From Calamus simplicifolius (Eukaryota; Streptophyta; Magnoliopsida; Arecales; Arecaceae), in NCBI GenBank assembly GCA_900491605.1, contig UESW01001670.1:111133-175132 (forward strand): a stretch of DNA of 64,000 bases, read 5' to 3'. The translations under genes were made by a program, and so were the position numbers. Below are positions 55,357 through 64,000 of this stretch, one piece after another (the first letter of the stretch is position 1; each line of letters opens with the position of its first letter). The notes below the pieces were generated by a model that worked only from the letters and a program-made list of their open reading frames with translations, did no database searches and was not told where the DNA came from.

Positions 55357-56766
55357 TGTTGGTCCAGATAGCAACCCAAGAGGGGGGGGGGTGAATTGGG
55401 TTTTTCAAAAATTTAAACTCTTTTGAAAATAAACCCCAACGGAAATAAAAACTTAGGTTCACACAAACAGAATATGCACAAATAGAGAGTTAAAGATAAT
55501 GAGACAATCACGGCAAACACAGGAGATTTTATAGTGGTTCGGTGTACCTACACCTACGTCCACTCCCAAGTATCTCTTGGGTCCACACTATAATCAACCT
55601 GATTACAGCAGAGTTGTTTTGCAAGCTCACAACTCGAACTTGTTGTTTTCCCAGGTGCACAACGAACCCAGCTAGTTTTCAAGGCTCACCAGCACAAAAC
55701 CTTACACCACAAGCAAACTGCTTGCTCAAGGCTAACAACCTCAATGGAATCAATCCTCCGATTGACCCAGCAAACAATAATTGTTTTTACAAAACAAAGG
55801 CTCCTCCAATGAGCAAATATACAATGATAGAACACGAAATAAAGAGATAGGAATCAAAGCCTGATTTGCAGATCTTAGTGGCTTGCTTCTTCTCTTCTCT
55901 TGGGTGGATCTTCCTTTAGAATGCTCTTGAAGCTCCGAAGATCAGAAAACTAGGGCTTGCTTCTTCTCTTGAGACTTCTTCAAAATGAAACTATGAAAGC
56001 TTGGAATCTCTCTTTTCTTTTGGGGAATCAGTATGATCTTTCCTCTCGAATCTTTCCTCTTTTCTTTTCTGATGGATTTCAAAGATTTTTCTCTATTCTT
56101 GTCTTTTTGTCTCTCTTTTTTCTTCTCTTTTTCTCCTTTTTCCTCTCTCATTTTCGGATGCAGCAAACCCTCTTCTTATAGATCAGTTTAATCCATAAAT
56201 AGTTTAAAACTATCCGTTAGAAACAAGTGTAAGAAGGATTAGATCCAAAAATAGCAATAGCCGTCGGAATAAAAAAGATAAAAGTAAAGTTTAGAGTTGT
56301 TCTGACAGTTTTGAAGTCACGTCTGATATTCTGGAGTCGGCTCTAACTTTTCTGGAGTCGGCTCTAAATCGAAAATCCCCAAATTGCTTGAACTGGAGTC
56401 GTCTCTGACTTTTCTGGGGTCGACACAAAAATCTTCTGGAGTCGACTCTAACAATCCTGGAGTCGACTCTAAGTCGTGGTCAGAAAAACCATCGTTCTAT
56501 CTTTTCTGTTGGAGTCGGCTCTAACAGTCCGGGAGTCGACTCTAAGTCTGTGCCGATTTCCGGAGTCGACTCTGCGATTCCATGTGTCGACTCTAATGTT
56601 TGCAATCTTACCTTGACATTAGATTCGAACTAGAACTTGATTTGTCTTATAATTTTGATTAATAAATCATATCATAAACTAAAAAACTCAATCAAAATCA
56701 TTAGTAACTTCAAATGTTATACTCAAATAGTTTTGTTGATCATCAAAATCAACAATTGGGTCAACA
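55357..56766 (-). repeat. 3' LTR of the minus-strand SIRE-like element
   Basis: Plus-strand ends TGTTGGTCCAG and TTGGGTCAACA. Homologous in full to 11837-13217 reversed, with the GGAGTCGACTCTAA motif cluster at 56310-56605 and the CACCGAACCACTATAAAA-type block near 55530-55560. A G-run sits at 55382-55391. Confidence 0.95.
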
Positions 56767-56783
56767 ATCTCCCCCTTTTTGAT
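56767..56783 (-). other. Polypurine tract
   Basis: Coding strand TCAAAAAGGGGGAGAT directly before the 3' LTR. Confidence 0.9.
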
Positions 56784-57493
56784 GATGACAAAAACTTTGA
56801 GTATATGCATTAAAAATTCATTTGAATTAAGAATTATAGACATTGTTAAAGCTTTAAAACTTCCTAATAGAGAATTTGATGTCAAGTTTCAAAATGAACT
56901 TTAAAAACATACTTGAGTTCTATTATAAACAGCAATCAAGATGATTTAATATAGAAAATCATTAAGCTTCCCCTACATCAAATAACTCCCCCTATGCAAG
57001 GTATATGTAGATAAACTGAAATAGATTGATCATTTTTTATACAAATTAATTAGAATTTCTATATCTCAAAATTACTCTCCCTCTTTTTAGATATTTTCTC
57101 TCCCCTTTTTAGATATGTCAATTGATTGAAATCTTATATTCCTTTAATCCTATATTCTTCCATTCTTATTTCTTTTATGCATATACAATTTTCTTCTCCC
57201 CCTTTTTTGTTATCAGCAATAAGGTGAATAAAAAAAGAAAGAAGGTTATCAGAGCAAGGTTGTTGGTTCGATCAATCATAGAGATGGTAATTGTTCTCAT
57301 AGACAAATTTGCAATAAAAGGATAATTGTATTTCAAAGCAAGATTCATTACATGTGTCAGTTCAAGTACATTCACAGTAAAGTAACATATTCAAGTACAT
57401 TCATAGTAAAGCAAAATTCCTAGATACAAGCTATCAAAGTAAAGAAAGCTAGAAATCCTAGAATACAAACTAGGATAAGATAGGGTATCAAAA

Positions 57494-58914
57494 TCAAACA
57501 TGCTTGTAAATAATTTTCTTCAAATGACCAATCATTTCCATAATCTCATCTTTTGGTCCTTCTTAAATTTTTCAAGACAAGCTTCAACTTGAGCGACAGC
57601 AATATCAAGATCTTTCTTCAACTGATAATCTCATCTTTTTGGTCCTTCTTAAATTTTTCAAGACAAGCTTCAACTTGAGCAACAGCAATATCAAGATCTT
57701 TCTTCAACTGACCAGTAGCATCTAAATAGACTCTTGATCCATCTGCTATCCCTTCTAGTCTTTCAAAAATCTTTTGAAGCTCAGATGACATGGCATTCAC
57801 TGATTTATCCAAAGTAGAAACTATCATGTCAAGCTTAGCAGATATCAATTTCATTTCACTTCTCATTTCTGAATCATGCTCAGTCAGTAGGGCTCTGAGC
57901 TAATCAAGCTGCTCCTCTGAAAATCTTTCAGATACCAAGGCTGACTGAAGTGGAGGTGAAGGATGAGTGCTCAGCCCAGCCTCTGAAGGTCCAGCAGTAG
58001 ATGGTCCAGGAATATCCTCTACTCTAGCCTCCTCAACTCTAACTTCCTCTGCTCTGGTCTCTTGTCCTCTTTTTATCCAAATATCATTATCTTTTCTAAA
58101 GCCCATGCGGTGAATTGTAGAGACACTGTAGTAATCAGTATGCCTTAATTTTCTTAGTGGCTCATTGTCCATTATTAGCACACCTTGGCTTCTAAAAACT
58201 AATGTCAGAATCATACCATACGGCAGTGTTGATCTCTTCTTGGTTGCTGCTTTTTCCATATAGCCAATCATCATTCCAGCTAAATTAATAGGCCTTCCAG
58301 TAATGATACAGTCCATCAATAAAATATCTCGCTCCGAGACATATTCAAACCTTTCAATTTTAGGAAACAAAATTCTTCCACAAATATTGTGAAGTAACCT
58401 GAGTTTCAAATTTAGTTGATTAGCCATGATTTCCTCAAACTCAGATACTTCTCTCCCTAACATCCTAGATAGGGCACCTCCTCTATCATCATGTTGATAC
58501 TCAACTAGTCCAATAGTAGGCATCTCTAATAAATTTTCAAGAATCTCGGCTGTGATTATCACTTTGGTTCCTCTAACAGAACTCACTAAACCCCCTCTCC
58601 TCTACATAAATCATTATAGAATTCTCTCACAAGGACAGGGTATGTAGGAACATCCAAAGAGCAAACTTTCTCCCATCCCATTTTTTCAACAATCGACCAA
58701 TAGCGAAGCCCTCCAAAGCAAATAAATCGAAATCTACTTTTCTTCCAGTTGTAATGGCCTTACCCGCTAATTGATCTATCCGTGGAGAAGATGGTGAAGG
58801 TGGAGAAGCATCTTGGGTGGCAGATGATGAAGACGGTGAGGGTTGCCTATGAATCATCCTTTTTCTCATGGGAACGGCCGAACCTCCAACAATCGCACGC
58901 TTCTTAGGAGCCAT
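57494..58914 (-). pseudogene. Third ORF of the minus-strand SIRE-like element
   Basis: Starts at ATG 58914: MAPKKRAIVGGSAVP, Ser/Pro stretch, ITTGRKVDFDLFALEGF, GRLLKKWDGRK (frame change near 58660), a short gap with VREFYN-like sequence, then an open run 57900-58586 with VRGTKVIITAEILENLLEMP, RMLGREVSEFEEIMANQLN, LLMDCIITGRPINLAGMMIG, RSTLPYGMILTLVFRSQGVL and DYYSVSTIHRMGFRK, then Glu/Arg repeats (VRVEEARVED) and PSTAGPSEAG. A stop at about 57900 separates the C-terminal coiled-coil-like part (57618-57866). A recent 85-bp tandem duplication (57541-57713) breaks the last segment, which ends in KHV and a stop at 57494. No membrane span. Function unknown; retroelement plant-transposon-protein type. 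Confidence 0.8.
57541..57713. repeat. 85-bp tandem duplication in the third ORF
   Basis: TAATCTCATCTTTTGGTCC...TTCTTCAACTGA occurs twice in a row, differing by an extra T and one G/A. Not present at 19530-19640 in the other element. Confidence 0.95.
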
Positions 58915-59014
58915 GAAATTGATTGGAATGAGTTATTGAGAGATTTGAGGGATTTGGAGGGGTTGGAATTGGTTTGGAACGGCTTTTGAAATGAATAGGA
59001 GATGATAGGGTCGT

Positions 59015-59215
59015 TTGGGTGTCGACTCCGCCTTTTTATTTTGACCTAGTTCCACTTAGAGTCGATTCCCGCAAAGCCAGGTATCGGCTCCGGACTGGAA
59101 AATATGTCAGCGCCCGATTTAGAGTCGCTCTGCAGAAGTCGGAGTCGGCTCTAATTGCCTAGATAGAACATCAAAATATGAAGGTGTCGACTCCACAAAC
59201 TGCAGGTGTCGACTC
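59015..59215 (-). promoter_or_regulatory. GAGTCGACTC-type motif cluster upstream of the third ORF
   Basis: About seven variants (GTGTCGACTCC, GAGTCGATTCC, GAGTCGGCTC) in 200 bp between pol end and ATG 58914; counterpart of 18003-18180. Confidence 0.45.
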
Positions 59216-59413
59216 CATAATAGTTTCAGTAAAAAATTAGAATTTCAAGGATCTGAAACTAATCAAATTGATAAATAAATTCTAGATAAATGTTCCTTAT
59301 CAATTGGGGAAACAATGAATCAAATTTCTAGATAAATTTCCTTATTGGACATAGAGGATTTTCAAGAAATTGATGAAGTCTAGATAGTTGTTGTCCTTAA
59401 GAGTTTCAGAAAA

Positions 59414-62177
59414 TCATTCTAAAGGGTCACAAACTCCTAATTCTCCTCTAAAATAACAGAATCTTTCCTCACTCAAAGGTTTGGTAAAATATCAGCCAAT
59501 TGATCATTAGTGTTCACATAATCAAGATAAATATCATTATTAGCTACATGTTCTCTAATAAAGTGATGTTTAATTTCTATGTGTTTAGTTCTTGAATGTT
59601 GAATTGGATTCTTAGTTAGATTGATGGCACTAGTATTATCACATCTAATAGGAATTTTATCAAGTGTGATACCATAATCTTCAAGTTGTCACTTAATCCA
59701 AAGGATTTGAGCATAGCAACTTCCAGCTGCAACATACTCAGCAGTAGATAGTGCAACCAAATTTTGCTTCTTGCTAAACTAAGAGATTAAGTTACTTCCT
59801 AAAAGTTGACATGCTCTACTTGTACTCTTTCTATCTAATTTACAACCAGCATAGTCAGAATCAGAATAAGCAATCAATTTTAAGGTTGAGTCTCTAGAAT
59901 ACCATAATCCTACATTTTTAGTTCCATTTAAGTATCTAAAGATTCTTTTAACAGCAAATAAATGTGATTCTTTAGGATTAGATTGATATCTTGCACATAG
60001 ACAAACAGAAAACATAATATCTGGCCTACTTGCGGTTAAGTAAAGAAGTGATCCGATCATACCTCGGTAATGCTTCTAATCTACTTTCTTACCTTCTTCA
60101 TCCTTGTCCAGCTTGCATGAGGGATTCATTGGCGTACCAAGAGGTTTAGCAGATTCCATACCAAACTTCTTGAGTATTTCCTTTATGTACTTTGTTTGGT
60201 TGATGAAAATCACCGCTTTCTCTTATTTGATTTGAAGTCCAAGGAAGAAGTTGAGTTCTCCCATCATGCTCATCTCGAATTCTCCCTGCATTAACTTAGC
60301 AAATTCTTGACAAAGGAGATTGTTAGTAGCACCAAATATAATGTCATCAACGTAAATTTGAACAATTAATAAATCCTTTTCTTTTCTTTTTAAAAACAAA
60401 GTTTCATCAACGGTTCCTCTTGAAAAGTCATTTTCAATTAAAAATTTACTTAATCTATCATACCAAGCTCTAGGTGCTTGATTTAAACCATAAAGTGCTT
60501 TGTGCAATTTGAAAACGTGATTTGGAAATTCATGATCTTCAAAACCAGGAGGTTGTTCAACATAAACTTTCTCATTTATAAAACCATTTAAAAATGCACT
60601 TTTAACATCCATTTGAAATGTGTTGAAATTTATATGACATGCCAATGCAAGTAGTAGCCTAATGGCTTCTAATCTAGCAACAGGTGCAAAGGTTTCATCA
60701 AAATCTATACCTTCTTCCTGATTATATCCCTTTGCAACTAATCTAGCCTTATTTCTAATCACCAAGCCATTTTCATCTAATTTATTTCTAAAAACCCATT
60801 TAGATCCTATTATAGGGTGGTTTTTTGGGTCTATCTACTAGGGTCCAAACTTGGTTCCTAGTGAATTGGTTTAACTCTTCCTGCATTGCTAACATCCAAT
60901 AACTATCTTTCTCAGCTTCCTCTATAGTTTTGGGTTCTATATGAGATATAAATGCAAGATGATTATTGATATTTCTCATTGATGATCTAGTCCTCACACC
61001 TTGAGATGGATCACCTATGATTAGGTCTTTAGGATGACCATAAGCATATTTCCAATCTTTGGGTAGATCTTTATCATTATGAGCAGTATCAATACCATCA
61101 TCCTTATGTGAGTCATCATCCTTAGCTTCAGGTTCTTGATCTGAAGATACATTTAATTTTTCAATACCTCTTTCAATCAAAGATGTATCTTCCTCTTGAT
61201 CAATTTTATCTGAACTTGATGCTAAAGACTCATCAAACACTATATGAATGGATTCTTCTACAACTAAGCTTCTCTTATTAAATACTCTATATGCCTTGCT
61301 AGATGTAGAATATCCTAGGAAAATACCTTCATCAGACTTTGCATCAAACTTCCCAAGATTGTCCTTACCATTGTTATGAATAAAGCATTTACAACCAAAT
61401 GCATTAAAATAACCTAAATTTGGTTTCCTATTATGCCATAGTTCATAGGGAGTCTTCTTAAGGATAGGTCTAATCAGGGCTCTATTTAGGATATAACGTG
61501 CTGTGTTTATAGCTTCCGCCCAAAAATATTTTGGAAGTTGGCTTTCACATAGCATGGTACGGGCCATGTCTTCTAAAGTCCTATTCTTTCTTTCTACAAC
61601 TCTATTTTGTTGAGGTGTCCTAGGTGCTGAAAAGTTATGATGTATGCCTTTTTCAAAATAAATTTTTTAAATAAGTGATTTTCAAATTCAGTTCCATGAT
61701 CACTTCTAATAGATACTATGGTAGTGTTTTTCTCATTTGTGACTTTCTTAACGAATTTCAGGAATATTAAGAAAGTCTCATCTTTGTGAGCCAAAAACAT
61801 TACCCAAGTGAATCTAGAGTAATCATCTACTATCACTAGACCATATTTCTTTCATCCTAGACTTGTGGTTCTAGTAGGTCCAAAAAGGTCCATGTGTAGT
61901 AGCTCTAGTGGCCTAGTAGTTGAAACAACATTCTTAGATTTGAAAGAAGTTCTTGTTGTTTTCCAAACTGACATGCATCACAAATTTGATTATTTTCAAA
62001 ATTTAAGCTAGGAATACCTTTAACTAAATCCATTTTCAATAGTTTAGAAATTATGTGTGTGCTGCATGACCTAATCTACGGTGCCATAGCCAACCAATCT
62101 CATTCATCTTAGCATTATCAGCAACTAAGCAATGATTACTTGGAGATAAATTACTTGTTGAAAGATTATTAAAAATT
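59414..62177 (-). pseudogene. SIRE-like pol, minus strand, mostly open
   Basis: Reads downward: NLSTSNLSPSNHCLVADNA and GAG-pre-integrase (about 62177-62000), integrase VDDYSRFTWVMFLAHKDE and IRSDHGTEFENH (61594-61836), a frameshift, MARTMLCESQLPKYFWAEAI through KAYRVFNKRSLVVEESIHIV and RTRSSMRNINNHLAFISHIE to LNQFTRNQVWTLVDRP (60800-61567), RT 60223-60765 (ARLVAKGYNQEEGIDFDETF, YGLNQAPRAWYDRL, VQIYVDDIIFGATNN), a break at about 60215, PDIMFSVCLCARYQSNPKES (59779-60060), RNase H with STAEYVAAGS (one residue pair lost from SAEAEYVA) and HSRTKHIEI, stop at 59414-59416. Four or five frame breaks; YVDD is intact. Confidence 0.93.
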
Positions 62178-63343
62178 ATATACCCCAATCCTTTTGATTT
62201 TGATGATTACTAAAAGCCATTGAGTACATTAAAAGATGTAATGAGTTTATTTACATGTGCAATGAATTTATTTTGAACAATCAATGAGAATGTTAAAGTT
62301 GACATTAATCATTTTGAAAGTAACTTTAAGCTCAATGTTTAAGCTTTCAAAAAGAAATTTTATAATTCATGTTTTAATCAATGAGTTTTTGGAATACTTC
62401 TTGAATTAATTCTTAATGTCAATTTTATTGAATTCAAGTCAAAAATATGAATTAAAATGAATCTGGAACGATTTTAAAGTCAATCAGAAAAGTTTCTGAT
62501 TTTTGATACGTTCCGGAGCCGACTCTTGAGTTTCAGAGTCGACTCCACTCAGAGAACAGAAATGTCTATCTGTCTCGAGTCGACCCACGTAATTTCACGA
62601 GTCGACCCCCGATTTGTCGAGCCGACTCCATGACTGTGCGAGTCGACTCCGCTCAGACACCAGAAGAGTATTTTTCTGAGCACTTCGCGAGTCGACCCCA
62701 ACCTTTCATGAGTCGACCCCCGACTTTCAGGAGTCGACACTTTACTTTTGGTGAGTCGACCCCATGACTTTCTAAACATTTCTATTTTTAGTATCACGAG
62801 CTCGAGCCGACTCGGGAAAAGCATGAGTCGACTCCAGCAAATCTGGGCAAAATTTTTACGGATGCCAACTCAGCTCCAATGGTAAGTTTTTCGATTAACG
62901 ACTATTTTTCTTTGTCTCTAACGTCTGGGGGATTGAACTAGTGGAGGTAGTCTTACCTCGGTACAAGCTTGGTATAGCTTGTGTTAGGGTTTTTGTGCTG
63001 GTGAGCCCAAAAAACCGGCTGGGTTCGTTGTGATCCCGAAAACAACAAGTTTGAGTTGTGAGCTTGTAAAACAACTCGGCTGTAATCAAGGAAGATTATA
63101 GTGTGGACCCAAGTGAATCTTGGGAGTGGACGTAGGTGTTGGATACACCGAACCACTATAAAATCTTTGTGTTTGCCGTGCTTATTTGTCTCTATCTCTA
63201 TCTCTCTTATATTTCTATTTGTGCATTGCTTTTGTTAATTTCTCTCACTTGCACATCTTGAGTTAAAAAATATTTCAAAAAGTCTTAAATTTTTAAGAAC
63301 CCGATTCACCCCTCCCCCTCTTGGGTTGCCATCTGGGCCAACA
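62178..63343 (+). repeat. 5' LTR of the third SIRE-like element
   Basis: Ends ATCTGGGCCAACA like 11837-13217; shares TTTTGATTTTGATGATTA at its start, the CCGAAAACAACAAGTTTGAG block and the GGATACACCGAACCACTATA block. Its motif cluster (62515-62835) favours GAGTCGACCCC over GAGTCGACTCC, so it is a diverged subfamily and about 200 bp shorter. Contains the ORF-like frames 62549-62824 and 62895-63156, which are not genes. Confidence 0.88.
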
Positions 63344-63345
63344 AT

Positions 63346-63357
63346 TGGTATCAGAGC
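63346..63357 (+). promoter_or_regulatory. Primer-binding site, initiator tRNA-Met
   Basis: TGGTATCAGAGC, two bases after the LTR end. Confidence 0.95.
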
Positions 63358-63405
63358 AAGTGCTCATTTAGAATTTGATCTCACGATCAAGGGCTAAAGA
63401 TCCTT

Positions 63406-64000
63406 ATGGCAACACAAAGTGGTTCATGTTTTGCTGAAGGTCATTCTACGAATAGACCCCTTTATTTAATGAAACCAACTATTCATATTGGAAAGCTAGA
63501 ATGAGAATATTCATTCAAGCTTCTGACTATGAATTGTGGGGAGTAATAATAAATGGACCTAGTACACCCACACACGTAGTAGATGGCACTATTGTTCCTA
63601 AGCCCGAAAGGGATTGGAATGATAATGATAAAAGAATGGCACAACTAAATGCTAAAGCCATTAACATTTTGTATTGTTCCTTAGACTCTAATGAATTCAA
63701 CCGAATCTCAACTTGTAATTCTGCAAAAGAAATTTGGGATAGGTTGGAAATAACACATGAAGGAACAAATCAAGTAAAAGAATCAAAGATAAATATTTTG
63801 GTTCATAAATATGAATTATTTACCATGGAACAAACTGAAACCATCACATGCATGTTCACTAGATTCACTGATATTGTGAATGGTTTGAAAAGTCTTGGAA
63901 AAGTATATACTAACTCTGAGCTTGTTCGCAAAATTCTTAGGTCACTTCCAAGGACTTGGGAAGTCAAGGTGACAGCCATACAAGAAGACAAAGATCTGAA
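63406..64000 (+). pseudogene. SIRE-like gag, nearly open, truncated by the window edge
   Basis: ATG 63406 begins MATQSGSCFAEGHSTNRPL, then one frameshift near 63460-63475. From 63501 the frame is open to the window end: MRIFIQASDYELWGVIINGP, THVVDGTIVPKPERDWNDND, SAKEIWDRLEITHEGTNQVK, YELFTMEQTETITCMFTRFT, GLKSLGKVYTNSELVRKILR and SLPRTWEVKVTAIQEDKDL. This is the capsid (UBN2-type) part of Gag. The zinc knuckle lies beyond the edge. With only one shift visible it is the best preserved gag here; whether it is whole cannot be judged from this window. Confidence 0.88.

Larger units (their letters stand above)
55357..62177 (-). mobile_element. SIRE-like Ty1/copia element, minus strand, 5' part lost
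   Basis: 3' LTR 55357-56766, polypurine tract 56767-56783, third ORF 57494-58914, motif cluster 59015-59215, pol 59414 to about 62177. Inserted in the LTR relic; left flank GTCTT would be the target duplicate. Pol homology stops at about 62177, inside the segment before GAG-pre-integrase, where the oppositely oriented third SIRE-like element begins. gag and 5' LTR are outside the window or lost. Better preserved than 11837-21884. Confidence 0.92.
62178..64000 (+). mobile_element. Third SIRE-like Ty1/copia element, 5' end, runs off the window
   Basis: 5' LTR about 62178-63343, primer site 63346-63357, gag from 63406 to the window end. It is inserted in, or joined to, the minus-strand element's pol. 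The LTR start is uncertain: the expected TGTTGACCCAA is replaced by TATACCCCAATCC, so the first bases are mutated or the boundary is a rearrangement. Confidence 0.9.

Noticed and set aside
1..64000. CRISPR arrays, rRNA or tRNA genes, bacterial operons
   Set aside because: Nothing of the kind was recognised by reading; TGGTATCAGAGC sites are retroelement primer sites, not tRNA genes. A tRNAscan or Infernal run would be decisive and was not possible here.

Overview
The window is plant nuclear DNA, an AT-rich intergenic stretch made almost wholly of nested transposable elements. The evidence is Ty1/copia polyproteins, initiator-Met-tRNA primer sites, CACTA termini with TAGCGACGC-type subterminal repeats, a Tourist-like MITE, and broken exons of plant genes (coatomer delta, 11S-globulin-like cupin, DNA polymerase delta, kinesin-13). 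I cannot name the species from sequence alone. A non-grass flowering plant, perhaps a monocot, fits, but that is a guess. No intact conventional host gene is visible. The best gene candidate is a pair of duplicated ORFs for a small acidic-tailed protein (10366-10806 and 51987-52424, both minus).

Layout, left part: an 85-bp GATC-rich minisatellite (1-1216) and a GC-rich hairpin repeat (1265-1815) lead into a CACTA element whose right end is at 5813. That element carries DUF4216 and Transposase_24 remnants. It and a partly deleted LTR element (5876-7982, TSD TAAAC) are both inserted in the pol of an old copia element (5814-9908), whose reading resumes after each insertion. Next is a duplicated block with the acidic-protein ORF and an LTR relic. 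A full-length SIRE-like copia element (11837-21884, TSD ATTTG) has landed exactly at the relic's primer-site/LTR junction. The relic and block continue to 23211.

Middle part: 23212-26062 starts with a CACTA-like terminus but has no recognisable gene. A complete copia element in minus orientation (26063-36339, TSD TTAAC, 2.48-kb LTRs) has lost most of gag and has a 2-kb tandem-repeat leader. From 38123 to 39748 lie broken exons of three unrelated genes side by side (delta-COP, 11S globulin-like, POLD1). A LINE endonuclease scrap, a degraded LTR relic with a minisatellite, a fresh tandem duplication and a T-rich tract follow, up to 46460. A 1.5-kb CACTA element (46467-47979, TSD TTT) carries kinesin-13 exons.

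Right part: a head-to-tail tandem duplication (49644-53398 and 53399-55356) holds the second acidic-protein gene, a MITE and a perfect 39-bp snap-back inverted repeat. It is followed by a minus-strand SIRE-like element (55357 to about 62177), broken by a third, plus-strand SIRE-like element (about 62178 to beyond 64000).

How the parts relate: both SIRE-like elements that are readable downstream of pol carry a third ORF between pol and the 3' LTR. In both, this ORF is preceded by a cluster of the GAGTCGACTC-type motif that also fills their LTRs, which suggests shared promoter control. The window is best read as a record of nested insertions, segmental duplication and exon capture.
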